This document shows positions 1 through 8,116 of a stretch of 64,000 bases of DNA, piece after piece (position 1 is the first letter of the stretch; each line of letters starts with the position of its first letter). Under the pieces are notes generated by a model, which saw nothing but the letters and a program-made list of their open reading frames with translations, did not search any database and had not been told where the DNA came from. Position numbers and translations under genes: made by a program. The DNA is from CAZIUL01 sp964542475 (GTDB taxonomy: Bacteria; Planctomycetota; B15-G4; CAYZWU01), in assembly GCA_964542475.1 (NCBI GenBank), contig CAZIUL010000001.1, positions 62,001 to 126,000 of the forward strand. The letters are read 5' to 3'.

Positions 1-1418
1 CGCTGTTCGCGGGTAAACTCCTGTTCGGCAGCATCGAGGTGAACGTGGTGACCGGATCGTGGATCATAGGCATAATCGCAGCCATGTACGTGGCAAGCGG
101 CGGACTCAGAGCCTGCGCATGGGCGGACCTGCTCCAGGGTTCAGCTCTTATCCTGGGGGGCGCCATAGTGCTCATACTGGCCTTGGCCAGGCTTGGGGCC
201 ACACCAGTGGCTGAGCTCGCCTCGAATGTGGACCCCGGCGCGTTGAGCGATGCCGCTGGAGGCGTGACCAAGCTTTTTGCGCTGAACCGTGACAAGCTTC
301 ACATGGTTCTGCCCATGAACGATCAGATCCTGCCCTGGACAGCGCTTGTCGTTGGGCTGTGGATCCCCAACTTTTACTACTGGGGGCTCAACCAGTACAT
401 ATCCCAGCGCACTCTCGGTTCGAAGTCGCTTGCAGAGGGCCAGAAGGGAGTTGTCTTTGCAGCGGCGTTGAAGCTGATCATACCGTTCATAATCGTCATT
501 CCGGGTATCATCGCCTTCAACCTTTTCAGCGATGATATGGCTTCAGAGGCGGCAAAGGACGAAAAGATCATCAAGAACAACAGGGAGGTGCTGGAACTGT
601 TCGAGGAGGCAAAGGCCGGTTCCGGGGAAGGCGGATTCGTGCTGTTCGAATTCGATAAGGCTTGGGCGAAGCGCAATCCGGAAAAGACAGCCGAAATAGA
701 GGCGTACAACGAATCATCGCGTGCTGCCGCTTTTACGGGTGGCATTGAGCCCGATGTGAAGAGACTTATCGGTTACAGCTACGACACGGCGTTCGCCCTG
801 TTGATCGGAAAGCTGATCCCTTCCGGAAGCGGGCTCCAGGGCTTCCTGCTCGCTGCCATTCTCGGGGCTGTTGTGAGCTCGCTGGCGTCGATGCTCAACG
901 CGGCTTCCACCATCTTTACAATGGACATTTTCAGGAAGTACATGCGCAAGGACGCTTCTCAGAAAACCACGGTGATGGTGGGCCGGATCTGCGTTGGCGT
1001 TTTTGTTGTCATAGGCTGCCTGATCTCGCCGCTTCTGGGTGATCCCGAGTTCAAGGGGATCTTCACATATATCCAGGAGTTCCAGGGATTCATTTCACCC
1101 GGGATCCTGGGGGTTTTCGTTTTCGGGCTCTTTGTCAAAAGGGCGCCTCCCATCTGCGGTGTCGTGGGACTTCTGTTGAACCCACCGATGTACGGGCTGA
1201 TGATGTTCATCTTTCCTGACCTTGCGTTTCTCGACCGCATGGCCGTTTCCTTTTTTGCCGTGTTGCTGGTGATGGGGATTATTACCACGATCAAACCGGC
1301 TGCTCCGAGGAAACTGCCCAAACAAACGACCATTGAGCTTGAACCTTCGAATACCGCAAAGATATTCGGCACGCTGGTGGTAATCGCCACGCTAGCGCTT
1401 TATGCGATCTTCTGGTAA
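1..1418 (+). CDS. Na+/sugar symporter, SSS (SGLT-like) family, 5' end missing
   Basis: Inner-membrane sodium-coupled solute symporter. The frame (codons from base 3) is open to the left edge, so the N-terminal helices are missing; about 471 residues remain, ending in TAA. The segment NQYISQRTLGSKS followed by KLIIPFIIVIPG resembles the region after the sugar-binding helices of vSGLT-type galactose transporters, and several long hydrophobic helices follow up to the C-terminus. A hydrophilic insert of roughly 80 residues rich in Glu/Lys (about bases 540-760) sits between two membrane segments. The galactokinase gene starts 23 bases downstream on the same strand, which supports galactose or a related hexose as substrate; that assignment is inference from family and context. 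Confidence 0.88.
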   Translation, partial: LFAGKLLFGSIEVNVVTGSWIIGIIAAMYVASGGLRACAWADLLQGSALILGGAIVLILALARLGATPVAELASNVDPGALSDAAGGVTKLFALNRDKLHMVLPMNDQILPWTALVVGLWIPNFYYWGLNQYISQRTLGSKSLAEGQKGVVFAAALKLIIPFIIVIPGIIAFNLFSDDMASEAAKDEKIIKNNREVLELFEEAKAGSGEGGFVLFEFDKAWAKRNPEKTAEIEAYNESSRAAAFTGGIEPDVKRLIGYSYDTAFALLIGKLIPSGSGLQGFLLAAILGAVVSSLASMLNAASTIFTMDIFRKYMRKDASQKTTVMVGRICVGVFVVIGCLISPLLGDPEFKGIFTYIQEFQGFISPGILGVFVFGLFVKRAPPICGVVGLLLNPPMYGLMMFIFPDLAFLDRMAVSFFAVLLVMGIITTIKPAAPRKLPKQTTIELEPSNTAKIFGTLVVIATLALYAIFW

Positions 1419-1441
1419 ACAGGTGCGGGAGGTGCGTTCCA

Positions 1442-2683
1442 GTGCAACCGTCTGAAAGAGAGCAAACGGCAAGGGACAAGCTTCTTCAGCTTGCGGGAGA
1501 GACCGGGCTGGACATAAAAAACGGCCGTGTCCGACGCACCTCATCGCGCTTCTGCCTGGGCGTGGAGCACGGCGATTACAACGGGACCGAGCTTTTCGGC
1601 GTGGGCACGGATCGTTTCATATGGATGGGTTTTAAAGCGAACGGATCGGGCAAAGTCCGCCTGTTCAGCGGAAATTTTCCGGACGATGGTGTGATCGCTT
1701 TTGAGCCCGGTAAGGTTCCGCCGCCGGAATCCGGCGAGGCAGCCGACTCCTGGGCACGCTTTCCCTTCGGAGTCGATCATGTGCTGCGGCGCGAGGGATT
1801 TGTGCTTGAAAACGGCATGGATGCGGTTGTATGGGGCGATATTCCCGGCGGCGGCATGTCGCGCTCCGCTTCGCTCTGCTTGAACCTGATCCTTTCGTTT
1901 TTCGATGTGAATGATATCGAAAAGCCGGATGAAATGCGGATCGTGGACTTGGCGCAGGCTGTTGAAAATGACTATATCGGATCGCCCTGCGGCAAGCTGG
2001 ACCAGATCATGATCCTGTTCGCCAAAGAGGGCAAGGGAACACATTACAACCCTGTCGACTGTTCCATCAGTCATGTGCCGCTCGGGAGCGGTGCCAGGGA
2101 GTTTCGTTTCGTTAGCCTTGACACGGGCACGGTTCGCCCGGGGCTGGAAAAGTCGACATACAAGGTGCGTCGCGCAGAGTGCGAGGAACTGGTAGCGCTG
2201 GCAGGGGACGAGTTCGGCATCACAACTCTTGCCGATGTGCGGGACAGCGATACCTTTGAAAGCATGCTCTCTCGCTTCCAGGACACCCATCCCGATCTGT
2301 GCAGCCGTATGAGCTACATCTATTACGCACAGAAACGTTTTTACGAGATGCTCGATGCCTGGAAATCCGGTGACATCGAAAAAGTCGGCGCTGTATTCAG
2401 GCGGGACGGAATCGGCTTGCGGGATCTTTACAGGATTTCCGGCCCGGAGCTCGAATGCATGTGCGACATTGCCCGCACCGTACCGGGTGTTTTGGGGGAG
2501 CGGATGCTCGGCGGCGGGGATAAGGGCGCTGCAGGAGCCCTGGTGACAGCGGACAGTGTAGACGCGCTCCGGTCTGCGGTGGGCCGCGCCTATCCGCGAT
2601 CGTACCCCGGGCTTTCTGAAAAGTACGCGTTGCATGTCTGTAACATGGTTGACGGCGTCAGGGTATTTGATGTGCTTTTGTAG
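1442..2683 (+). CDS. galK: Galactokinase-like GHMP kinase
   Basis: Predicted to phosphorylate galactose (or a similar sugar) at C1 in the cytoplasm, first step of the Leloir pathway. 413 residues, a normal galactokinase length. Visible motifs: GVEHGDYNG (galactokinase signature GEHTDYN, residues about 41-49), GDIPGGGMSRSAS (GHMP ATP-binding motif, usually PxGxGLSSSA), CGKLDQ (catalytic-Asp motif, usually CGxMDQ) and LGGGDKGAAGALV (third GHMP motif). The GTG start is chosen because GGGAGGT at 1427-1433 lies 8 bases upstream. It follows the SSS symporter closely, so both are probably one sugar-uptake operon. Motifs 1 and 2 are divergent, so another sugar kinase activity within the GHMP family is possible. 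Confidence 0.78.
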   Translation: MQPSEREQTARDKLLQLAGETGLDIKNGRVRRTSSRFCLGVEHGDYNGTELFGVGTDRFIWMGFKANGSGKVRLFSGNFPDDGVIAFEPGKVPPPESGEAADSWARFPFGVDHVLRREGFVLENGMDAVVWGDIPGGGMSRSASLCLNLILSFFDVNDIEKPDEMRIVDLAQAVENDYIGSPCGKLDQIMILFAKEGKGTHYNPVDCSISHVPLGSGAREFRFVSLDTGTVRPGLEKSTYKVRRAECEELVALAGDEFGITTLADVRDSDTFESMLSRFQDTHPDLCSRMSYIYYAQKRFYEMLDAWKSGDIEKVGAVFRRDGIGLRDLYRISGPELECMCDIARTVPGVLGERMLGGGDKGAAGALVTADSVDALRSAVGRAYPRSYPGLSEKYALHVCNMVDGVRVFDVLL

Positions 2684-2751
2684 TAAACGCGCGTATCCGC
2701 ATCCAGGGAATCGATGTTAAAATTGTGCTTGCTCGAAAGATACCGTCTTGA

Positions 2752-2811
2752 CATGAAACGCAGCATGAGTGCGGTTTACGGTGCCGTAGCAGAAGAGGAT
2801 GAAATAAACGG
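2752..2811 (+). repeat. Half copy (right arm) of the palindromic TIR element family
   Basis: The 60 bases beginning CATGAAACGCAGCATGAG and ending GATGAAATAAACGG match the right arm of the full elements at 7978-8116 and 51333-51505 with few differences. The left arm is absent. It lies between galK and the lipoprotein gene. Confidence 0.8.
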
Positions 2812-2911
2812 ATCAGGTTCGATCCTGACGGGATATCCCGGTTTCTTTGCGAAATGCCCTGATCCCGGGTGGATTTATTTTGTCCGATTTGTTGTTGGAG
2901 GATTTTCAGCG

Positions 2912-3380
2912 ATGAAAAAAACAGTTGGTATTGTTGTGTTGTTGCTTTGTGTGACAGTATCTATGGGCTGCATTTTCAAGGGCAACAGCTTACCAGCTCA
3001 AGGTTCAGAGCTGCAGATGGCGATGGACACAACCGCGACCTACGATGTCATCGGCCCGGCTGAAGGCGAGTATACGCGCGGGTACCTGTTTTCATTCATT
3101 CATTCCGCTCAAGGACTGGTTTTCCACGAGCCAGGGTACGATCGTTGCACCGATGCCGTCCCCGCCCTCACCTTATGGCATATTCAGTGTTTTTGGGATG
3201 CTTTTTTCCGGTTGCTTTGAAAAAGCCTGGGCCATTTACAACGCCATTGAAAGCGTGCCTGATGCGGACGCGATAATGGCGCCAAGGTACCATACGACAT
3301 CGAGCAACTACATCCTTTACAGGGAAGTCACTGTCAAGGTCAAGGGGAAGGCCATCCGGTTCAATGCATCGTCAAAGTAG
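2912..3380 (+). pseudogene. Small lipoprotein gene disrupted by a 4-base frameshift
   Basis: The ATG at 2912 opens a lipoprotein signal peptide (MKKTVGIVVLLLC..., lipobox VSMGC, Cys at about residue 21) with GGAG upstream. The frame stays coding through GPAEGEYTRGYLFSF and then leaves the pattern at about 3095; left alone it stops at 3220. The continuation lies in the next frame to the stop at 3380: FIPLKDWF, AIYNAIESVPDADAIMAPRY, VTVKVKGKAIRF. This C-terminal pattern (Ala-rich helix, 'VPDADAI', then a 'VTVxGKAI' strand) resembles small Geobacter-type/TRL-like lipoproteins. The break falls in a TTCA tandem repeat at 3091-3105; removing one TTCA unit gives a continuous frame of about 155 residues. 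Function unknown. It is a pseudogene, a sequencing error or a switchable gene. Confidence 0.7.
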
Positions 3381-3424
3381 AGATGCAAACCGTATGTAAC
3401 CGGCTTAACTCGCTTATTTCAACA

Positions 3425-3475
3425 CGCCCCGACCCTCCGGTCGGGGCGCGCTGATTTTCGGTCTTGTTTTTAGCG
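3425..3475 (+). terminator. Intrinsic terminator after the lipoprotein gene
   Basis: Perfect 10-base-pair GC-rich stem CGCCCCGACC / GGTCGGGGCG (3425-3434 and 3439-3448) with a 4-base loop, followed about 10 bases later by T-rich sequence including GTTTTT. It sits between the convergent lipoprotein genes ending at 3380 (+) and 3560 (-) and could serve both. Confidence 0.7.
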
Positions 3476-3559
3476 TGTATTCACACTATTGCCGGCGTTC
3501 AGACGGGTCAATGTCAGTGATTAAATATTGGCTGAAAACCCGGTATCAACCGGCATGCA

Positions 3560-4147
3560 TCACCATTGTTCGTTTTCTGGTTTTATTGTTGTCAATCTTT
3601 TTTGCGCAAAGGCGTCGACGGCGATTTCGAGAAGGCGGGAAATCTCGGATTCCGGCGGATGAAAAGGGTACCAGAATTCGGATGGAGATTCTATGTGCTG
3701 GAGGGTGACCTCGCTGGTTTCCACTTCGAGCAGCTTGAATGTCACGGTGAGTCCAACCATGATGCCTTTTGAAAAGTTGATCGCCCTTACCAGAAGCAGC
3801 TTCTTTGCGCCGCCCAGCCTGCCCGCTTTGGCGGCTTTTTTTGCGGCGTCTACCATATCCGAGTACTGGAGGTTCATCTCTTTCATCAGCTTCTCGATAT
3901 GGTCCCTGTCGTAGATGGTTATAAATGGTGCGTGTTTTTTTATAACCTTGGTCACCTGTGCTCCGAGCAGGTGATCAGTCTCGTACTCTTTCAGATATTT
4001 ATGGCATTCTGCGATTACAACCAGGCTTTCATCCTTGCCGAGCGGCATGCGTGGACCCTCCGGTTCGATGGGGGGGGACTGGCACCCAAACGGTATCAGC
4101 AGAAGAAGCGGTATGCAGAAAAGCAAGACAGTTATCGTGTTGAGCAT
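3560..4147 (-). CDS. CsgG/LpoB-like lipoprotein
   Basis: 195 residues with a lipoprotein signal peptide (hydrophobic LLFCIPLLLLIPFG, lipobox Cys at about residue 22), so anchored in the outer or inner membrane facing the periplasm. The middle carries VVIAECHKYLKEYETDHLL, then IYDRDHIEKLMKEMNLQYSDMVD and AGRLGGAKKLLLVRAINF, which follow the CsgG/LpoB pattern (helix, 'RDxLxxLLxEQxLxxS', 'AxxxGKLxGAdxllxG'). These folds are periplasmic partners of secretion or cell-wall enzymes; the partner is unknown here. TTAAGGAAG precedes the ATG. It lies 231 bases downstream of the radical SAM gene on the same strand. The family placement is by eye. Confidence 0.6.
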   Translation of the reverse strand: MLNTITVLLFCIPLLLLIPFGCQSPPIEPEGPRMPLGKDESLVVIAECHKYLKEYETDHLLGAQVTKVIKKHAPFITIYDRDHIEKLMKEMNLQYSDMVDAAKKAAKAGRLGGAKKLLLVRAINFSKGIMVGLTVTFKLLEVETSEVTLQHIESPSEFWYPFHPPESEISRLLEIAVDAFAQKRLTTIKPENEQW

Positions 4148-4310
4148 TCACTCTTCCTTAAAATCATCGATATTGCCTATAGATGAAGATTCCGACATGA
4201 TTATCATTGCAAACATCGATGATGCCAAGCTTTTTCACAGAAGGTTCCGCGTGGTGAATAGGGAACGGGATCGAAAGTGGACGGCGTGGAAGCCGTTCCC
4301 CCAAACGCAG

Positions 4311-4352
4311 AATAAACAGATCCGTATTAATCAGTGTCCATCCGTGGTTCTC
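4311..4352. repeat. Short dispersed 'AACCACGGAT...ACGGA' repeat
   Basis: On the minus strand it reads AGAGAACCACGGATGGACAC, then ATTAATACGGATCTGTTT. The same block, with small differences, occurs on the plus strand at 24689-24729. Repeats of this kind are frequent between genes in many uncultivated bacteria. Next to it, 4261-4268 and 4293-4300 (GGGAACGG/CCGTTCCC) form an 8-base-pair inverted repeat that may be a weak stem after the radical SAM gene. Confidence 0.5.
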
Positions 4353-4378
4353 TTTTTCTTTCTTCCTCTTTCTGAAAC

Positions 4379-6109
4379 CTAACCTTCAAGATCGAGAAAG
4401 GAGCGCCCCCTGGAACGGCTGACCATGTGTGGATTCAGCTTTCCGTTTGCATGGTGCAGGAAGTATCCCCCATGGCACAGAAGGTCCATGTCCGAGGTTG
4501 GGAGGTAGCGCTGCTTGTGTAGTTCAATTTCCTCCCCGCTCATTCCTGAGCGGCTGATCAGGTGATAGTCACCGCCTACATCCTTTATCTCCGAATCGAA
4601 CAGCTCCGGGTGGCGGCTGAGATGGGTTCCGAATTCGAAATAAAAAGAGCCCACGAAAACGTTCATATCGATGAACTCCCGGTGCTTTTCGAAGAACCGT
4701 AGCGTTTCCATGAACTCTTCTGATGTTTCGGTCGGGAAGCCCACAAACCAGGAGATCTGGTTCATTATGCCCGTTTCGTGGATGAGACGGATCATTCCGG
4801 GCACCTTGTTGATTTTCGTGCCTTTGCGCATGAGGTCAAGCACGCGCTGGTTCGCTGATTCCAATCCGAACTGCAGGCACCTGACCCCTCCATCATACAG
4901 GAGCTTGACGTATTCGGGGCGTGAGTAATGGTCGTAGAACTTGGTGTCCGCGAACCAGTTGACATCCAGCCCCTCAGCGCTGTTCATTTCCGCAAGCTCG
5001 CGCATGGTTCGCGGTGGGAGAAGGGAATCCCAGAAAAAGATATGCCTGGCACCGTATCTGTCCACCAGCCCCTTCATGTCCTCGAAGACGCGTTTCGGGC
5101 TTCTCATGGCAAAGCGTGAGCGGAAAGCTTCCGAGCAGAAAACGCATCGTTTCCAGCAGCAGCCGCGTGTTGTGCTAAGACCGAAAATCGGTTCCGGTTT
5201 CAGGTACTGGTCCAGGTCCGCATTGTCGTAGCATGGAGCCGGCAGGTCGTCCATGTTCTCGGGTGGGCCGACTCCGTTGAAACGGACCCTGCCCCTCTCG
5301 CTCCAATAAAGGTTGCGGACATTGCTCAGGCTGCGCTTCCCTTCAAGCGCTTCCGCAAGCTCTATTATGGCGGTCGAACCCTCGTAAACAACGGCATAGT
5401 TTATGTAACTGAAAAGCGTGTTGTCGGCAAAAAGATTGTCCCTGTACTTGGTGATTTGCGGTCCTCCTACCACAATGGGCAATGAAGGATCCAAGGCGCG
5501 GATCATGCTCGCCACCCTGAACCCTTCCACCATGTTTTCCTGGTATGGAATGGTGATGCCGATGAGATCGGGTTCAGCTGAAAGAATCGAAGACACGAGC
5601 CCGGAGCGCAGCGTCTGGCTGACCGGATCGTCCTGCATCGTGGACAGCAAAGAATCCATCTGCTGCAGGTACCGGGGAAGATAAGGCGAGGGGCTCGCTA
5701 TCGAGTCGAACAGAAACGACAGAACGGCTCCGAGCGAATCCATCGCGCGCCTGTAATCAGCAGGATCATAAAACCTGGACCGATCGTAGAAGATGCGGGC
5801 CGCTTCCTCACCGTCTAGCACAAGGTTGTCGTTCGGTATTGTACAGGATTCGATGAGCTTCTTTTCGATCGCGTCTTCCGGACTGAGCTTGCCTTCCTTC
5901 AGATCGAAGAGCTTGATCGCTGTTTTCATGTAATCCCTGTATCCACTCAGGAGGTTTCGGTCGAGAAGGAGGTTCAGGGTTTCCGCGTTGAGATCCCTGA
6001 TGATCGGTTCGTGGCCTGCCTGTTTCAGCACCGCGGCCAGTTCGGGCAGGCTGAGGTAGAGCGAATGGGGAACCCTATGGTCCGGCGGATAGATCAATAT
6101 GACTTTCAT
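4379..6109 (-). CDS. B12-binding radical SAM protein
   Basis: 576 residues. The N-terminus (MKVILIYPPDHRVPHSLYLS, ELAAVLKQAGHEPIIRDLN) is a cobalamin-binding Rossmann-type domain, continuing to PIVVGGPQITKYRD at about 250. The radical SAM core starts with RGCCWKRCVFCSEAFR, where CxxxCxxC binds the 4Fe-4S cluster, followed by LQFGLESANQRVLDLMRKGT and ISWFVGFPTETSEEF, typical of this class. Such enzymes carry out methylations or other radical rearrangements; the substrate cannot be deduced. The start at 6109 is chosen because MKVILIYPP is the usual domain start. The frame stays open 114 bases further upstream, but that stretch looks non-coding. Confidence 0.88.
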   Translation of the reverse strand: MKVILIYPPDHRVPHSLYLSLPELAAVLKQAGHEPIIRDLNAETLNLLLDRNLLSGYRDYMKTAIKLFDLKEGKLSPEDAIEKKLIESCTIPNDNLVLDGEEAARIFYDRSRFYDPADYRRAMDSLGAVLSFLFDSIASPSPYLPRYLQQMDSLLSTMQDDPVSQTLRSGLVSSILSAEPDLIGITIPYQENMVEGFRVASMIRALDPSLPIVVGGPQITKYRDNLFADNTLFSYINYAVVYEGSTAIIELAEALEGKRSLSNVRNLYWSERGRVRFNGVGPPENMDDLPAPCYDNADLDQYLKPEPIFGLSTTRGCCWKRCVFCSEAFRSRFAMRSPKRVFEDMKGLVDRYGARHIFFWDSLLPPRTMRELAEMNSAEGLDVNWFADTKFYDHYSRPEYVKLLYDGGVRCLQFGLESANQRVLDLMRKGTKINKVPGMIRLIHETGIMNQISWFVGFPTETSEEFMETLRFFEKHREFIDMNVFVGSFYFEFGTHLSRHPELFDSEIKDVGGDYHLISRSGMSGEEIELHKQRYLPTSDMDLLCHGGYFLHHANGKLNPHMVSRSRGRSFLDLEG

Positions 6110-6228
6110 GGAAGTCCAGCCAAAGGTAGTGAAAACCGTCAAAGAATATATCGAAGATAAGGGTAGCGAAAGGTAAGGGGAATTCAACAGATACAAATTG
6201 CTATCGATCCGGAGAGCAACCACCCTTG

Positions 6229-6400
6229 CCCGCTTATTTCATACTCTTCTGCTGCGGCACCGTATACTGCACTGTGGCTGCGTTTCATGCCAGGTGACGA
6301 TCCTCAACCTGTAAGAACAGGCCTGCGGTCGTCACCTGACATGCGCCTTGCCACATCACAGTTTACAGCACCTCGCGACGAAGAGTATGAAATAAGCGGG
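6229..6400 (-). mobile_element. Full palindromic TIR element, copy B (172 bp, MITE-like)
   Basis: Perfect 21-base terminal inverted repeats (6229-6249 and 6380-6400; CCCGCTTATTTCAT... and its complement). Imperfect pairing continues inward, then a perfect inner stem CAGGTGACGA/TCGTCACCTG and an apical CCTGT-AAGA-ACAGG hairpin. It is flanked by CTTG on both sides (6225-6228 and 6401-6404), consistent with a 4-base target-site duplication. It carries no coding capacity. It occupies most of the 374-base gap between the radical SAM and RNase HII-like genes. A short (GATAGC)n tract follows at about 6440-6462. Confidence 0.85.
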
Positions 6401-6483
6401 CTTGTGCCCGCCCGTCCGTGTCCCGATCACGAAACCGATTTCGATAGCGATAGCGATCGAGAGTTGCCCTGCGCTCCGGGATC

Positions 6484-7461
6484 TTACCGTGTCCGTGTGA
6501 ATGAATGCGGTTCGATGCCTGCTGCCTGTGCCGTGGATTTTACATCTTTCAGGAACCGGCTCGCATCCATGGGATATCCTGCAGTAGGCTTGATGCCGGG
6601 CATGAGGCCGCGCCAGAAACGATTGAACAGCTCCATGAAAAGCTCGCGAGTGTACTTGGACAGCATCGATGCCAGAGCAATATGGGTATGAAGTGCATCC
6701 CCTTTTCGTATGAAACGCATCCTGACCCGTTTTCCCTCCGTTTCCAGGTGGTAGGTGGAAAGCCCGGGACCTTCCTCTTCTGTTTCGAGTTTCATCATGG
6801 GAAAAGCGCGAAGAATCATGCCCGTGTAGTAGGCCCTGCCTCCAAGCTTGTCCGTGTCGATTTCAATCCTGGTACTGCTGTTCGAGCGTATAGCTTCCCG
6901 GGCCAGTGTGTTCACGGATTCAGCGAGAAGTTCCGACTTGTTGTCTGACCTGGCGACCTCACGGTTGAAGCACGGTTCTGTGATTACCCGTTGCCTGATG
7001 CGAAAACCGGTGATTCCGGATTTTTTCATTGTGGACCGCAGGAGGGCGCCACTTATCGAGATGTCGTGTAAAGAAACGGCGATCGGAAGAGAAAGGCTGA
7101 AAGGGGCAGGCCCGTACCAGGGACACTCTTCCAGATCCGGGTTTTTTGGGTGCGATATTTCGTTCAACCACTCTCCGAGAGTCGTCGGTACGCCCCCGCA
7201 CCCTGATAGGCAGATGCTGAGCACCGCCTTTTCCAGCCGGGCCATTCCTTGCGTCCCCCTGAAAACGAGCTTGGAATCGTCCACCCTGATTTTCGGATCA
7301 GCAATCCCGGCTGACCGGGAAAGTGCAGGAGACAGCATCTTTTCTATAGAATCGTTGTTTGTCCTGTCATCGCACTCGAAACACACGAGCGTTACCACGA
7401 GAGGCCCGATCCTCGGCCCCAAGCCCGCCTCATCGATTCCAGCAACTATTTTCCTGCTCAT
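6484..7461 (-). CDS. Enlarged ribonuclease HII-like protein
   Basis: 325 residues, against about 200 for RNase HII. Residues 7-22 (AGIDEAGLGPRIGPLV) match the RNase HII motif GIDEAGRGPLxGPLV with the catalytic Asp10-Glu11 pair. DDSK (61-64) resembles the HII 'DSKKLS' segment. IDTDKLGGR (201-209) is at the position of the next acidic residue. KGDALHTHIALASMLSKYTRELFM (253-276) matches the HII block 'KGDAxxxxIAAASIlAKxxRDxxM', and KPTAGYP (291-297) matches its 'HKGYG' region. About 100 extra residues lie between 65 and 190. The family removes RNA from RNA-DNA hybrids; whether this variant does is unproven. The start at 7461 gives the canonical N-terminus. The gene is divergent from the receiver gene at 7534. 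Confidence 0.75.
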   Translation of the reverse strand: MSRKIVAGIDEAGLGPRIGPLVVTLVCFECDDRTNNDSIEKMLSPALSRSAGIADPKIRVDDSKLVFRGTQGMARLEKAVLSICLSGCGGVPTTLGEWLNEISHPKNPDLEECPWYGPAPFSLSLPIAVSLHDISISGALLRSTMKKSGITGFRIRQRVITEPCFNREVARSDNKSELLAESVNTLAREAIRSNSSTRIEIDTDKLGGRAYYTGMILRAFPMMKLETEEEGPGLSTYHLETEGKRVRMRFIRKGDALHTHIALASMLSKYTRELFMELFNRFWRGLMPGIKPTAGYPMDASRFLKDVKSTAQAAGIEPHSFTRTR

Positions 7462-7533
7462 TCGAGTGTGCCTTTTTGCCGATAGAAGATAATGGTTGCA
7501 GGTTGGTTTCGATTCGAAAAAAGGGGCGATTTC

Positions 7534-7908
7534 ATGAACGTTCTCGTGTCTGAAAACGACAAACTGATCCGGGATGCGGCGGTTGTGGGGCTTGAAAACT
7601 TTGACTTTTTCGATGTGGACGTGGCCATCGGAATGTCCGCCATGGAGTTGATCCGCCAGAAAGATTTTGCATTCGCCATGATCGGCATAGATCCCGGCGA
7701 CTCTGCCGGGCACGATCTCCTTCACGATATCCATGAAAGGAACATCGCTCTTGACATTATAATCATGGCAAGCGAAATCATCGCCCAAAACATGAGACGG
7801 GATAAAATCAAGTCCAACATCTTTGCCTTCGTAGAAAAACCGATTGATCCGCTTCATTTCTATCAAACAGTGAACCGGCTGAAGACGAGGCTCCTGGATC
7901 GTAAATAA
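7534..7908 (+). CDS. Degenerate response-regulator receiver domain protein
   Basis: 124 residues, a single CheY-like domain with no output domain. The fold pattern is clear: NVLVSENDKLIRDAA (beta1), FAFAMIGIDPGDSAGHDLL (beta3), LDIIIMASEII (beta4) and FAFVEKPIDPLHF (beta5, with the conserved Lys102-Pro103). By eye the phospho-acceptor position is Gly51 (Asp53 is two residues away), the Thr/Ser switch position is Ala79, and the acidic pair is Glu7-Asn8. The protein may therefore not be phosphorylated in the usual way. The ATG at 7534 has AAGGGG 7 bases upstream. It is divergent from the RNase HII-like gene 72 bases away. Confidence 0.72.
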   Translation: MNVLVSENDKLIRDAAVVGLENFDFFDVDVAIGMSAMELIRQKDFAFAMIGIDPGDSAGHDLLHDIHERNIALDIIIMASEIIAQNMRRDKIKSNIFAFVEKPIDPLHFYQTVNRLKTRLLDRK

Positions 7909-7977
7909 GCAGCCGGCAGGTTCGGATCCAGTACTTTTAATTCAGAGCCAACAAGCCAATCCCGTGGTTTTTATAAG

Positions 7978-8116
7978 CCCGCTTATTTCATACTCTTCGT
8001 CGCGAGGCGCCGTAAACCGTGTTGTGGCAAGGCGCACAGCAGGCCTGTTCATACACATGAAACGCAGCATGAGCGCCGTTTGCGGTGCTGCAGCAGACGA
8101 GGATGAAATATGCGGG
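7978..8116 (+). mobile_element. Palindromic TIR element, copy C (139 bp, inner stem deleted)
   Basis: Starts CCCGCTTATTTCATACTC and ends GATGAAATATGCGGG. It matches both arms of copies B and D, but about 33 bases of the inner stem are missing. The flanks (TAAG left, ATAG right) are only an imperfect direct repeat. Confidence 0.82.

Noticed and set aside
1541..2635. 364-residue antisense open frame over galK
   Set aside because: Its translation has no family pattern and the galK frame carries all motifs.
6110..6223. 38-residue N-terminal extension of the radical SAM protein
   Set aside because: The extension looks non-coding (low-complexity Leu/Ser) and MKVILIYPP is the usual domain start.
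7462..7866. Upstream extension of the RNase HII-like frame
   Set aside because: It is antisense to the receiver gene, which has a proper ribosome site and domain pattern.
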